A stretch of DNA of 64,000 nucleotides, from NCBI RefSeq assembly GCF_900115045.1, contig NZ_FOVC01000003.1:124001-188000 (forward strand). Reading direction: 5' to 3'. The position numbers and the translations under genes were made by a program. Source of the stretch: Izhakiella capsodis. Lineage in GTDB: Bacteria; Pseudomonadota; Gammaproteobacteria; Enterobacterales; Enterobacteriaceae. Positions 55,268 to 64,000 of this stretch are shown in pieces. The notes beneath the pieces were generated by a model. The model was given only the letters and a program-made list of their open reading frames with translations, searched no databases and had not been told where the DNA came from. How positions within the stretch are numbered: the first letter of the stretch is position 1; every line of letters starts with the position of its first letter.

Positions 55268-56416
55268 TTACCTGGCGGTAGAACGATAAGCTTCAATAAG
55301 CTCGATAAAATGATCAAACAACGGCGCAGCATCATGTGGCCCTGGACTGGCCTCGGGGTGCCCCTGAAAGCTGAATGCCGGCTTATCGGTACGGTGAATA
55401 CCCTGCACCGTGTGATCAAACAGCGACTTATGGGTTATCCGCAGATTTGTCGGTAAATCATTTTCATCAACCGCAAAACCGTGGTTCTGGGCGGTGATCA
55501 TCACGCTGTTATTATCGAGATCTTTTACCGGATGGTTGCCACCGTGATGGCCCAGTTTCATCTTGATGGTGCGCGCGCCGCTGGCTAATGCCAGCAGCTG
55601 ATGACCGAGACAAATACCGAACAGCGGTATTTGCGTCGTCAAAAAGTGCTTAATCGCCGAGATGGCGTAATCACAGGGTTCCGGATCGCCGGGACCGTTA
55701 GAGAGAAAGATGCCGTCCGGCTTCATTTTCAGCACTTCGTCAGCTGGCGTTTGTGCCGGAACAACCGTCAGGCGGCAGCCGCGATCGACCAACATACGCA
55801 AAATGTTACGCTTAACGCCATAATCATACGCAACCACATGTAAGGGCAGCTCTGCAGCGGTTCGCGCCCCCGGCAGCACTCTCTCAAGGCACCAGCTTCC
55901 CTGCTGCCAACTGTAAGGCTTGGTTACCGAGACTTCTTTTGCCAAATCCATCCCTTTTAAACCGGGAAACGCCTGCGCTTTCTGCAACGCCTGCGCGGCG
56001 TCCGGATTATCTCCGGCAATAATGCAGCCGTTTTGCGCGCCTTTTTCACGCAGCAGGCGAGTCAGCTTGCGGGTATCAATATCGGCGATTGCCACGATAA
56101 GGTGGCGTTTGAGATAGTCAGACAGGCTCTCTTCATTACGAAAGTTACTGGCGATGAGCGGAAGATCCCGAATAATCAGTCCCTGCGCATGAACCTGAGT
56201 GGATTCTTCATCAGCGGCGTTGGTGCCGACGTTGCCGATATGGGGATAAGTGAGAGTGACGAGCTGGCGGGAGTAGGAGGGATCAGTGAGGATTTCTTGA
56301 TAACCGGTCATCGAGGTGTTGAAAACGACTTCCCCCACGGCCGACCCCTCTGCTCCAATGGCCCGGCCGTGGAATTGGGTTCCGTCTTCCAGAACCAATA
56401 GCGCTGACTTAATCAA
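55268..56416 (-). CDS. carA: Carbamoyl phosphate synthetase small subunit
   Basis: Glutamine amidotransferase subunit that supplies ammonia to CarB. TTG at 56416, preceded by GGAGG, gives 382 residues and the start (M)IKSALLVLEDG; E. coli carA also starts with TTG and has this length. The class I amidotransferase triad is visible: FGICLGHQ with the nucleophilic cysteine, and HPEASPGPHD. Promoters with ARG boxes lie directly upstream. Confidence 0.98.
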   Translation of the reverse strand: MIKSALLVLEDGTQFHGRAIGAEGSAVGEVVFNTSMTGYQEILTDPSYSRQLVTLTYPHIGNVGTNAADEESTQVHAQGLIIRDLPLIASNFRNEESLSDYLKRHLIVAIADIDTRKLTRLLREKGAQNGCIIAGDNPDAAQALQKAQAFPGLKGMDLAKEVSVTKPYSWQQGSWCLERVLPGARTAAELPLHVVAYDYGVKRNILRMLVDRGCRLTVVPAQTPADEVLKMKPDGIFLSNGPGDPEPCDYAISAIKHFLTTQIPLFGICLGHQLLALASGARTIKMKLGHHGGNHPVKDLDNNSVMITAQNHGFAVDENDLPTNLRITHKSLFDHTVQGIHRTDKPAFSFQGHPEASPGPHDAAPLFDHFIELIEAYRSTAR

Positions 56417-56445
56417 AACGTCCTCCAGGGAATAAAAAGTCAATA

Positions 56446-56463
56446 TATTTGCATATTAATTCA
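56446..56463 (-). promoter_or_regulatory. ARG box at the carAB promoter
   Basis: On the minus strand TGAATTAATATGCAAATA matches the ArgR-binding ARG box known at the E. coli carAB P2 promoter essentially base for base. A second, weaker box would follow 3 nt later. It lies 30-47 nt before the TTG start, so arginine repression of the proximal promoter is likely conserved. Confidence 0.8.
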
Positions 56464-56800
56464 TAGGCAGGGGCTAATCAATGCAAAAACCGCCTGACTG
56501 GTCAATTTTTGGCAAATTGCGCGCATTCTACGGTTAGCCCTCATACTTGTCCACTCCGGAGGGTAATTTTTTTGTATTTTTATGTCATTCAGTGCATTTA
56601 ATGATTCTCTGCCCTGAAAAAAGGTAATAATTGTGGGAAAAGTGTCGTTTCAGACTAAGTTATTCATTTTAAGTTGTTCAGAAGGAAGAAAAGCGAACCA
56701 AATGATCAAAATTGACTTTCAAGTGCTATTAATTAAGCTGAAAAGATAATAAAACTGAGGTTTTAACAATAAGTAATGATGAAAAGTCACATTTATTATA
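56464..56800. other. AT-rich carAB upstream regulatory region
   Basis: About 340 nt between the ARG box and the dapB terminator without a gene. The part nearest carA (56480-56540) resembles the E. coli P1 region, with a TTGACC hexamer on the minus strand near 56500. The remainder is strongly AT-rich, as expected for a region bound by IHF and PepA, but I cannot assign individual sites. Confidence 0.45.
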
Positions 56801-56836
56801 AAAAACAAATGGCAATATGCTTATTGCCATAAAAAA
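56801..56836. terminator. Terminator after dapB
   Basis: A perfect 9-bp stem, ATGGCAATA (56809-56817) with TATTGCCAT (56822-56830), has A-rich sequence on both sides. On the minus strand the stem runs into TTGTTTTTTATA. It lies about 55 nt after the dapB stop. Confidence 0.85.
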
Positions 56837-56882
56837 CAATCCAGTAAAATAATAAAAATCGCATAGAGACGATAATTAAAAA

Positions 56883-57704
56883 CTATAAATTTTCCAAATC
56901 CAGCACATTTTTCATATCATATAAGCCATCTTTACGACCATTAAGCCAAATTGCAGCCCTAACTGCGCCATTTGCAAAGGTCATACGACTTGAAGCCTTG
57001 TGGCTAATCTCTATACGTTCACCAATGTCAGCAAACATTGCTGTGTGCTCGCCAACAATATCGCCAGCGCGCACCGTCGCAAAACCGATAGCGTTTGAAG
57101 GGCGCTCGCCAGTATCCCCCTGACGGGCATAAACAGCATGCTCGCTGAGTTTCCAGCCCATTGTCGTGGCGATAGCTTCGCCCATTGCCAGCGCGGTACC
57201 TGAGGGTGCATCTACTTTGTGACGATGATGAGCTTCAACAATTTCAATATCGCAGTAATCACCCATCACTTTAGCCGCCTTTTCCAGCAGCTTGAGTACC
57301 AGATTCAAGCCTACGCTGAAGTTAGCCGCTAACACCACGGCCGTTTCAGTTGCCGCCTCCTCAATCGCTGCACGCGCCTGTTCGTCAAACCCAGTCGTAC
57401 CGATAACAACCGCTTTATGATGGCGTCGGCAAAAATCCAGATAGCGCAGCGAGGCTTCAGGGCGGGTAAAATCGATCAGTACATCAAACTCATCGGCTAC
57501 CGCCTCCAGACTGTGATGCAGCCTGACACCGAGAGCACCAATGCCCGCCAGTTCACCTGCATCAGAGCCGAGCAGCGATGATCCTTCACGCACCAGCGCA
57601 GCACCAAGCGTAACCCCAGGGATCTGATGACTGGCGGCAATAAGCTGGCGTCCCATGCGCCCCGAGGCCCCTACAATGGCAAGGCGAACCTGTGCTTCAA
57701 TCAT
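56883..57704 (-). CDS. dapB: 4-hydroxy-tetrahydrodipicolinate reductase DapB
   Basis: NAD(P)H-dependent step of lysine and meso-diaminopimelate synthesis; its product line feeds MurE. The 273 residues equal E. coli DapB. The nucleotide-binding GASGRMGRQL is near residue 11, VIGTTGFDE and ANFSVGLNL follow, and the substrate motif EAHHRHKVDAPSGTA is near residue 155. A stand-alone gene here; in E. coli rihC lies between it and ispH. Confidence 0.98.
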   Translation of the reverse strand: MIEAQVRLAIVGASGRMGRQLIAASHQIPGVTLGAALVREGSSLLGSDAGELAGIGALGVRLHHSLEAVADEFDVLIDFTRPEASLRYLDFCRRHHKAVVIGTTGFDEQARAAIEEAATETAVVLAANFSVGLNLVLKLLEKAAKVMGDYCDIEIVEAHHRHKVDAPSGTALAMGEAIATTMGWKLSEHAVYARQGDTGERPSNAIGFATVRAGDIVGEHTAMFADIGERIEISHKASSRMTFANGAVRAAIWLNGRKDGLYDMKNVLDLENL

Positions 57705-57860
57705 AGCTATTCATTCCCGAAATCTTGTCTGTTATTACAACGTCAGGTTAACGGTGCGCCGTTACCTGTACCACCTCTAAACTCGCAGAGTTAAGAATTT
57801 AAGCCAAAGGTCGTATCAGTAAAACAGATTTTGTTCAGGAAATATAATGACAGAAAAGAT

Positions 57861-57895
57861 AAACCCCGGAGACGGGCTGCACGCTTCCGGGGTTT
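57861..57895 (-). terminator. Terminator after ispH
   Basis: A perfect 9-bp stem, AACCCCGGA (57862-57870) with TCCGGGGTT (57886-57894), lies about 25 nt after the ispH stop. On the minus strand it leads into TTATCTTTTC. It closes the ribF-ileS-lspA-fkpB-ispH series. Confidence 0.85.
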
Positions 57896-57918
57896 CGTGA
57901 GACAAGCAGGAACTGCCG

Positions 57919-58872
57919 TTATACTACTTGGCGTACATCAACCCGTAACTCTTTAGGCACCTCAAAGACGATGTTCTCTTCGCGGCCAATCAGCTCAATA
58001 GCAGGCTCACCGCCCAGCTCACGCAGGCGCTGAATAACCTGCTGAACCAATACATCCGGCGCTGAAGCGCCTGCGGTAACGCCAATACACTCTACGTCTT
58101 TAACCCATTCTTCCTGAATATCTTCTGCGGAATCAATCAGCTTTGCCAGTTTGCCAGCACGCTGAGCCAGCTCGGCAAGACGATTAGAGTTCGACGAGTT
58201 TTTGGAGCCGACAACCAGTACTACCTGGGCTTCAGCAGAAAGATGGCGCACCGCCTCCTGACGATTAGTGGTGGCATAACAGATATCATCTTTGCGCGGA
58301 CCAACGATGTTAGTAAAACGCGCGCGGAGTGCATCAATGACATCGTAAGTGTCATCAACGGAGAGCGTCGTCTGAGTCATAAAGCACAGGTTATCCTCGT
58401 CTTTAACCTGCAAGTTCCATACGTCCGCCGGAGATTCAACCAGGTACATTCCGCCCGAAGTATTATTATATTGGCCCATCGTGCCTTCTACTTCTGGGTG
58501 CCCGGCGTGGCCGATAAGGATCGCCTCAACGCCCTTGCGGCTGGCTCGCGCCACTTCCATATGAACTTTGGTGACCAGAGGACAAGTCGCATCGAACAGC
58601 ATGGTTAAACGACGCGCTTTGGCTTCCGCTCGTACCGCCTGAGATACACCATGTGCGGAAAAAATCAGGATCGCACCGTCCGGCACTTCTGAAATCTGTT
58701 CAATAAAAATGGCACCGCGTTCGCGCAAACTGTTCACCACATAGCGGTTATGCACTACCTCATGGCGCACATAAATCGGCGCACCATACATTTCCAGCGC
58801 ACGCTCCACAATGCTGATGGCGCGATCCACACCGGCGCAAAAGCCGCGTGGATTAGCTAACAGTATTCGCAT
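57919..58872 (-). CDS. ispH: HMBPP reductase IspH
   Basis: Last enzyme of the MEP isoprenoid pathway, a [4Fe-4S] protein converting HMBPP to IPP and DMAPP. The 317 residues (E. coli 316) start with NPRGFCAGVDRAI holding the first cluster cysteine (12). The other two lie in DATCPLVTKVH and the CIGVTAGASAPD segment, and SSNSNRL is the substrate motif. It overlaps the end of fkpB by 20 nt. Confidence 0.98.
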   Translation of the reverse strand: MRILLANPRGFCAGVDRAISIVERALEMYGAPIYVRHEVVHNRYVVNSLRERGAIFIEQISEVPDGAILIFSAHGVSQAVRAEAKARRLTMLFDATCPLVTKVHMEVARASRKGVEAILIGHAGHPEVEGTMGQYNNTSGGMYLVESPADVWNLQVKDEDNLCFMTQTTLSVDDTYDVIDALRARFTNIVGPRKDDICYATTNRQEAVRHLSAEAQVVLVVGSKNSSNSNRLAELAQRAGKLAKLIDSAEDIQEEWVKDVECIGVTAGASAPDVLVQQVIQRLRELGGEPAIELIGREENIVFEVPKELRVDVRQVV

Positions 58873-59323
58873 TGGTAGCCTCCAGGTTGGGATCTATTTC
58901 CAGCACCTCAACCTCAAAATGAACCGTCTGCCCGGATAGCGGATGATTGAAATCTACGGTGATAGAATCACCGGAAATTTCGCGGATCACGCCGGGCATT
59001 TCACTGCCATCCATCGCGGTAAATAACATAATTGCACCGATTTCTGGCTCCCCGGCGGCAACAAAATCACGCCGGGAGAAGTACTGAATCAAATCGGGAC
59101 TGATCTTGCCGAATGCGTCATCAGGTGCCAGCGAAAAGCTTTTTTTTTCACCAGCACGCAATCCGAGCAGCTGCTCTTCCATCCCGTCTGAAAGGCTATT
59201 GTCGCCCAGGCGAAACAGTGCAGGTTTACCATTCTCTGCTGTCGACTCAGCGATGGAGCCATCTTCCAGTTTCATAACAAAATGGACAAGTACTGCACTG
59301 TCACACTGCACAAAATCAGACAT
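58853..59323 (-). CDS. fkpB: FKBP-type peptidyl-prolyl isomerase FkpB (SlpA)
   Basis: SlyD-like prolyl isomerase/chaperone of the cytoplasm. The 156 residues (E. coli 149) show FRLGDNSLSDGMEEQLLGL, the insert-in-flap region with SPDLIQYFSRRDF, and DFNHPLSGQTVHFEVEV. The extra length is a short C-terminal tail overlapping ispH. It follows lspA after 3 nt. Confidence 0.96.
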   Translation of the reverse strand: MSDFVQCDSAVLVHFVMKLEDGSIAESTAENGKPALFRLGDNSLSDGMEEQLLGLRAGEKKSFSLAPDDAFGKISPDLIQYFSRRDFVAAGEPEIGAIMLFTAMDGSEMPGVIREISGDSITVDFNHPLSGQTVHFEVEVLEIDPNLEATNANTVS

Positions 59324-59326
59324 AAC

Positions 59327-59833
59327 CTACCCTTTGGCCTTCACCTGTTTAGCGGGCGGCGTGATAAACCCTTCCAGTACAATCAGCGAAGCACCGATAC
59401 AGATGGCACAGTCGGCGATATTGAAGGTGGCGAAATGCCACTCACCGACGTAGAAGTCGATAAAATCGACTACAAATCCGTGATATGCCCGGTCAAACAA
59501 GTTACCCAGCGCGCCACCGATAATGAGCGCGTAGGCGACGTTGTTCAGCCACTTCGTCGCTGCTGAGCGATACATTATCACCAGCAGCGATATCACAATA
59601 GCGATGGCAATGGCGGCAAAAACCCACCGTTGCCAGCCGCCTTTGTCGGCGAGAAAGCTAAAAGCTGCACCGTAATTGTGAGCATAAAACAGGTTGAAAA
59701 ACGGCATAACAGGCAGTGTCTCATGCAGCATCATGTGGTGAATAACCCACTGTTTGCTGGCAAAATCGACGGCAATCACCACCACTGCCAGCCAGAGCCA
59801 GCGTAATCCAGTTGATAATAAAGGCTTACTCAT
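59327..59833 (-). CDS. lspA: Lipoprotein signal peptidase II
   Basis: Inner-membrane aspartyl protease that removes signal peptides from prolipoproteins. The 168 residues (E. coli 164) contain four hydrophobic segments and both catalytic aspartates, in NLFDRAYHG near residue 115 and VVDFIDFY. The ATG overlaps the ileS stop by one base (TGATG), the conserved coupling with ileS. Confidence 0.97.
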   Translation of the reverse strand: MSKPLLSTGLRWLWLAVVVIAVDFASKQWVIHHMMLHETLPVMPFFNLFYAHNYGAAFSFLADKGGWQRWVFAAIAIAIVISLLVIMYRSAATKWLNNVAYALIIGGALGNLFDRAYHGFVVDFIDFYVGEWHFATFNIADCAICIGASLIVLEGFITPPAKQVKAKG

Positions 59834-62649
59834 CAGGCAAACTTACGCTCTTCGCCGTTCCCGGCTACGTTGGTGACACAGCGGCCACAGAGTTCAGGAT
59901 GCTCAGCATCCTGACCGATATCATGAGTATAGTGCCAGCAGCGCGGACACTTACTCCCTTCAGCTTTATGCAGTCCGATTTTTAGCCCTTTTATCAATTC
60001 GCTCTGCTGGGCCTCTTGCGGGGCCAGAGCATAATCGTCCACCTGTGCGCCGGAAGTCAGCAGAACAAAACGCAGCTCATTGCCGAGGCTGATCAATTTG
60101 GCTGCCAGCGCTTCATCAGCATAGAGCGTCACCGCCGCTTCCAGTGCACCACCAATGCGTTTGTCGTTGCGCGCCTGCTCCAGCACCTTATTTACCTCAC
60201 CGCGCACACTCAGCAAATCGGCCCAGAAGGTATCATTCATCGCCTCATCGTCCTCAAGGCCAAACAGTCCGTCGAACCACTCTCCAGTAAACACATACTG
60301 CTCACGCTTGCCGGGCAGATAACCCCAGATTTCATCAGCAGTAAATGAGAGAACCGGCGCCATCCAACGCACCAGCGCTTCAGCGATATACCACAAGGCC
60401 GTTTGACAACTGCGCCGCGCGAGGCCATCGCTCTTAGCGGTATACTGACGATCCTTAATGATATCCAGATAGAAAGAGCCCATCTCTATCGAGCAGAATT
60501 GCATCAGGCGCTGTATGACCTCATGAAAATCATAACTGGCGTAAGAGGCAATGATATCTTTCTGCGCGGCCTGTGCCCGTCCAACGGCCCAGCGATCGAC
60601 AACCACCATCTCTTCCGGCTTCACCCGATCGGTTTCCGGATTAAAGCCAGCGAGGTTTGCCAGCAGGAAGCGCGCCGTATTGCGGATGCGACGATAGGTA
60701 TCTGCCGAGCGCTTGAGAATTTCGTCGGACACTGCCATCTCACCGGAGTAGTCGGTTGAGGCCACCCACAGACGCAAAATATCCGCGCCGAGTTTGTCCA
60801 TCACGTCCTGCGGTGCCACGGTGTTGCCGATGGATTTTGACATCTTACGCCCCTGACCATCGACGGTGAAACCGTGTGTCAGAACCTGGCGGTAAGGCGC
60901 TTTATTTTTCATCGCCACGCCGATCATCAGGGACGACATAAACCAACCGCGATGCTGATCCGACCCTTCCAGATACATATCCGGTTGATGACCTTCAAAT
61001 TCAGGGCGGTTATCCACCACGGAGAAGCTGGTAGAGCCAGAGTCAAACCAGACGTCGAGGGTATCCGGAACCTTGGTGTAGCTGTCGGCATCATCGCCCA
61101 TTAGCTCGCGCGCATCGAGATCCCACCATGCCTGAATGCCATCCTGCTCAACACGTCGGGCGACTTTTTCCATCAGCGCCAGAGTATCGGGATGCAGCTG
61201 TTCGGTTTCTTTATGCACAAACAACGCCATTGGCACACCCCAAGTGCGCTGACGGGATATACACCAGTCCGGGCGATTTGCCACCATCGATTCAATACGT
61301 GCCTGACCCCATCCGGGGATCCACTGCACGCCTTTAATCTCCTTCAGCGACTGCGCACGCAGCCCCTTCTGATCCATGCTAATAAACCACTGCGGTGTAG
61401 CCCGGAAAATGATTGGCGTTTTATGGCGCCAGCAGTGCGGATAGCTGTGCTGCAGTTTTTCCACGTGCAGCAACGCGCCTTTCTCCCTTAGCAAATCGAC
61501 AACCAAATCGTTGGCTTTAAATACGTTAACGCCGTCAAGCGTCGGATAAGTACCCGGCAGGTAGCATCCATCAGGGCCGACCGGATTGGCGATCTCAATC
61601 CCATATTTTTGGCCAATAACGTAATCGTCGGGACCGTGACCCGGGGCGGTATGTACAGCGCCAGTACCGGCTTCCAGCGTTACGTGCTCTCCAAGCACTA
61701 CCGGCGAGAGATAATTCAAAAACGGATGCTTGAACTGTTGCCGCTCCAACGCTGTGCCTTTACATTCGCCCAGCACTGTCCATTCAGTAACGCCAACCCG
61801 CGCCATTACGCTGCTGACAAGATCTTTCGCCAGAATCAACGCCCGATCGGCGATCTGCACCAGTTGATAATCAAATTCAGGATGCAGGGAAATAGCGCGG
61901 TTAGCTGGCATTGTCCACGGCGTGGTAGTCCAGATAACCAGATCGATTGGACCGTTAACCGCGGCCGCGCCGAATATAGCCTGCACGGCGCTTTTATCAA
62001 CCGCATCAAAGGTTACGTCAATCGAGGGCGAGATTTTGTCATCGTATTCGACTTCGGCTTCTGCCAGCGCGGAGCGGCAGTCCAGGCACCAGTGAACCGG
62101 CTTAGCCCCCTTATGCAAATGACCGTTGCCGATAATTTTTGCCAGCGCACGAATAATGTTCGCTTCAGTCTGGAAATCCATCGTCAGATAAGGATGGTCC
62201 CAGTCGCCGAGCACGCCAAGACGGATGAAGTCTTTTTTCTGGCCTTCAACCTGTTCTGCTGCGTATTTCCGGCACGCCTCGCGAAATTCAGCCGCGCTGA
62301 CTCTCTCGCCCGGCTTGCCGATCATCTGCTCGACTTTGTGCTCAATAGGCAAACCGTGACAGTCCCAACCCGGCACATAAGGCGAATCAAACCCTGCCAT
62401 GCCTTTTGACTTGACGATAATATCTTTCAGAATCTTATTGACTGAGTGACCAATATGAATACTGCCGTTCGCATAAGGAGGGCCATCGTGCAGGATAAAG
62501 GCTTTTTTCCCTTTTTTGGCCGCGCGAATAATGCCGTAAAGGTTGTCATCACTCCAGCGTTGCAGCATTCCCGGTTCGCGTTTAGCCAGATCGCCGCGCA
62601 TAGGGAACCCCGTTTCAGGCAAATTCAGGGTTGATTTATAGTCACTCAT
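59833..62649 (-). CDS. ileS: Isoleucyl-tRNA synthetase
   Basis: Class I aminoacyl-tRNA synthetase. The 938 residues equal E. coli IleS. The HIGH motif is in GSIHIGHSVN near residue 64, and the KMSKS motif in GRKMSKSIGN near residue 602. The CP1 editing domain lies between (TTTPWTMPANRAIS), and C-terminal zinc ligands are in CPRCWHY and CGRCVTN. It follows ribF after 30 nt. Confidence 0.98.
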   Translation of the reverse strand: MSDYKSTLNLPETGFPMRGDLAKREPGMLQRWSDDNLYGIIRAAKKGKKAFILHDGPPYANGSIHIGHSVNKILKDIIVKSKGMAGFDSPYVPGWDCHGLPIEHKVEQMIGKPGERVSAAEFREACRKYAAEQVEGQKKDFIRLGVLGDWDHPYLTMDFQTEANIIRALAKIIGNGHLHKGAKPVHWCLDCRSALAEAEVEYDDKISPSIDVTFDAVDKSAVQAIFGAAAVNGPIDLVIWTTTPWTMPANRAISLHPEFDYQLVQIADRALILAKDLVSSVMARVGVTEWTVLGECKGTALERQQFKHPFLNYLSPVVLGEHVTLEAGTGAVHTAPGHGPDDYVIGQKYGIEIANPVGPDGCYLPGTYPTLDGVNVFKANDLVVDLLREKGALLHVEKLQHSYPHCWRHKTPIIFRATPQWFISMDQKGLRAQSLKEIKGVQWIPGWGQARIESMVANRPDWCISRQRTWGVPMALFVHKETEQLHPDTLALMEKVARRVEQDGIQAWWDLDARELMGDDADSYTKVPDTLDVWFDSGSTSFSVVDNRPEFEGHQPDMYLEGSDQHRGWFMSSLMIGVAMKNKAPYRQVLTHGFTVDGQGRKMSKSIGNTVAPQDVMDKLGADILRLWVASTDYSGEMAVSDEILKRSADTYRRIRNTARFLLANLAGFNPETDRVKPEEMVVVDRWAVGRAQAAQKDIIASYASYDFHEVIQRLMQFCSIEMGSFYLDIIKDRQYTAKSDGLARRSCQTALWYIAEALVRWMAPVLSFTADEIWGYLPGKREQYVFTGEWFDGLFGLEDDEAMNDTFWADLLSVRGEVNKVLEQARNDKRIGGALEAAVTLYADEALAAKLISLGNELRFVLLTSGAQVDDYALAPQEAQQSELIKGLKIGLHKAEGSKCPRCWHYTHDIGQDAEHPELCGRCVTNVAGNGEERKFA

Positions 62650-62679
62650 CAGATTCTCGATTCCGTATTTCGGTTCTGT

Positions 62680-63618
62680 TTAAACCGGTGTTTTCAGCCC
62701 AAAAAATCGTCGGGCGGTCACCACATCTTTAGCGATTTGCTGCTTCAACGCGTCGAATGACTCAAAGCGCTGCTCATCACGTATTTTCTCTTTTAACACC
62801 ACATTAATATGGCGGCCATAAAGATTCATTTCAACATCAAACAGATGGACTTCAAGCTGTCGGCGTACGCCGCCGACCGTTGGCCTGCTACCGATATTTG
62901 CGACAGCAGGCAGCGGCTTATCGCCCAGGCCATGCACTTCCACCGCATAAACACCTTGCACCGGCGACACTGAACGGCGTAGGAGAATATTGGCGGTGGG
63001 AAAACCAATCGTACGTCCGAGAGCATCGCCGTAGACAACACGACCTGAGATGCTAAACGGATGGCCCAGCAGTGAGGTCGCCAGATCCAGCTTATCGTCC
63101 GCCAGAGCCTGCCTGATGGCGGTACTACTGATGCGCACGCCGTTATCACATAAGGTCTGCGTGCTGATAACATCAAAGCCATAGCGGCTACCAGCCTGCT
63201 GTAGCAACGTGAAGTCGCCTTCACGCCCGGTACCGAAGCGAAAATCATCTCCGACGGCCAGAAAACGAACGTCCAGCTTGTCGACCAGTAAATCGGTGAT
63301 AAAGCTTTCGGCAGAGTGAGAGGCGAACCTGCGGTCAAAGCGCAGGCAAAGCACCGCATCGACACCCGCCTTTTTCAGATAGCACAGTTTTTCACGTAGC
63401 CGCGTCAGCCTTGCTGGCGCGATCTGCGGCGAGAACAACTCCATCGGCTGGGGTTCAAACAGCATGACCATCACCGGTAACTTACGCTTCCGCCCCTCTT
63501 CGCAAAGGCGAAAAAGCAGCGCCTGATGGCCACGATGTACGCCATCAAAATTACCGATGGTCAGCACACAGCCGCGATGCTGTACCTTCAGATTATGTAT
63601 GCCGTGGATAAACTTCAT
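62680..63618 (-). CDS. ribF: Bifunctional riboflavin kinase/FAD synthetase
   Basis: Phosphorylates riboflavin to FMN and adenylates it to FAD. The 312 residues (E. coli 313) comprise an N-terminal nucleotidyltransferase domain with GNFDGVHRGHQ near residue 22 and RISSTAIR. The C-terminal riboflavin kinase domain has GRTIGFPTANI and ANIGSRPTVGG. First gene of the ileS series, divergent from rpsT. Confidence 0.98.
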   Translation of the reverse strand: MKFIHGIHNLKVQHRGCVLTIGNFDGVHRGHQALLFRLCEEGRKRKLPVMVMLFEPQPMELFSPQIAPARLTRLREKLCYLKKAGVDAVLCLRFDRRFASHSAESFITDLLVDKLDVRFLAVGDDFRFGTGREGDFTLLQQAGSRYGFDVISTQTLCDNGVRISSTAIRQALADDKLDLATSLLGHPFSISGRVVYGDALGRTIGFPTANILLRRSVSPVQGVYAVEVHGLGDKPLPAVANIGSRPTVGGVRRQLEVHLFDVEMNLYGRHINVVLKEKIRDEQRFESFDALKQQIAKDVVTARRFFGLKTPV

Positions 63619-63790
63619 GGCTGACCCAACAGGTTGGAAATCGGCGGATTATACCTTGTACCGCGAGGAAGGTTAACCCGCGAATGCCCCCTTTCTCCTG
63701 TTTCTGGTACCATTTAATCTGGAGAACGCCGCTATGGCGGATTTCTATCCTTTTTTACGTTTAATGCTGTATTCGCGGAGGCGAAGCTGG

Positions 63791-63796
63791 TATGAT
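63791..63796 (+). promoter_or_regulatory. Probable rpsT promoter -10
   Basis: TATGAT preceded by TGG (an extended -10 context) lies 140 nt before the rpsT start. No convincing -35 stands at the right distance. E. coli rpsT has two promoters in a similar interval. The remainder of the 317-nt ribF-rpsT spacer holds nothing else I can assign. Confidence 0.5.
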
Positions 63797-63935
63797 CTTG
63801 CGCCATCGAATCCGTAATCAGGTGCTGTGGTTTAAACGGCGCTTATTTGCACAAATCCATTGACAACAGAAGTCCGAAAAGGCATAGTCCTCGGCCTTTG
63901 ATTTGTCCTAATAGAACACATTTGGGAGTTGGACC

Positions 63936-64000
63936 TTGGCTAATATCAAATCAGCTAAGAAACGCGTCGTAACGTCAGAAAAACGCCGCAAGCATAACGC
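63936..64000 (+). CDS. rpsT: Ribosomal protein S20, N-terminus (cut by window edge)
   Basis: The last 65 nt of the window encode (M)ANIKSAKKR followed by SEKRRKHN, the start of ribosomal protein S20. It starts with TTG, as in E. coli where the UUG start is tied to autogenous control, and is preceded by GGAG. About 22 of ~87 residues are visible. Confidence 0.95.
   Translation, partial: MANIKSAKKRVVTSEKRRKHN

Noticed and set aside
61609..62409. 266-codon plus-strand frame opposite ileS
   Set aside because: It lies wholly antisense to a full-length, unambiguous IleS and has no recognisable domain; codon bias of the real gene leaves such frames open.
1..64000. CRISPR arrays, tRNA or rRNA genes, insertion sequences, prophage genes
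   Set aside because: I saw no regularly spaced repeats, no tRNA-like cloverleaf and no transposase or integrase reading frame anywhere in the window.

Overview
The window looks like a chromosomal backbone segment from a gamma-proteobacterium of the order Enterobacterales. Nearly every gene has a clear E. coli counterpart of nearly the same length, and the gene order matches the E. coli 0-2 min region in inverted orientation. The pattern of losses (no leuO, no ara genes, an eroded sgrR, no rihC) together with a rhamnose/lactate cluster suggests an Erwinia/Pantoea-type plant- or insect-associated enterobacterium. That family assignment is inference; I could run no search. I see no tRNA, rRNA, insertion sequence, prophage or CRISPR array.

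Layout. 1-10.5 kb (minus strand) is the division/cell-wall (dcw) cluster read backwards: murG (cut by the window edge), ftsW, murD, mraY, murF, murE, ftsI, ftsL, rsmH and mraZ, with the Pmra promoter and MraZ repeats. 11-14.4 kb (minus) holds cra, ilvH and ilvI. 15.1-20 kb (plus) is the leucine operon leuL-leuABCD with its attenuator. 20.2-24.2 kb (plus) carries a decayed sgrR and then the TPP-riboswitch-controlled thiamine transporter thiBPQ, which meets yabI on the minus strand. 25-31.3 kb (plus) is polB (LexA box), rapA and rluA. djlA (minus) diverges from the long lptD-surA-pdxA-rsmA-apaG-apaH run (32.6-39.4 kb, plus), which converges on folA.

40.3-51.8 kb is the accessory part. Between folA and carB, where E. 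coli K-12 has kefFC, fix and cai genes, there is a rhamnose block: rhaBADM (minus), divergent rhaSR (plus) and rhaT (minus). It is followed by aldA and lutABC (plus). Together these encode uptake of L-rhamnose, its cleavage to dihydroxyacetone phosphate and L-lactaldehyde, oxidation of lactaldehyde to L-lactate, and oxidation of L-lactate to pyruvate. Two matching RhaS-type operators, one before rhaB and one between rhaT and aldA, suggest a single regulon. This is the most interesting system in the window. 52-63.6 kb (minus) returns to backbone: carB, carA, dapB, ispH, fkpB, lspA, ileS and ribF. The window ends in the first codons of rpsT (plus).

Smaller points of interest are a valine-rich mini-ORF just before ilvI, an eight-cytosine tract inside the leu promoter spacer, unusual NADPH-pocket residues in FolA, and a LutB whose second iron-sulfur motif has only two cysteines.
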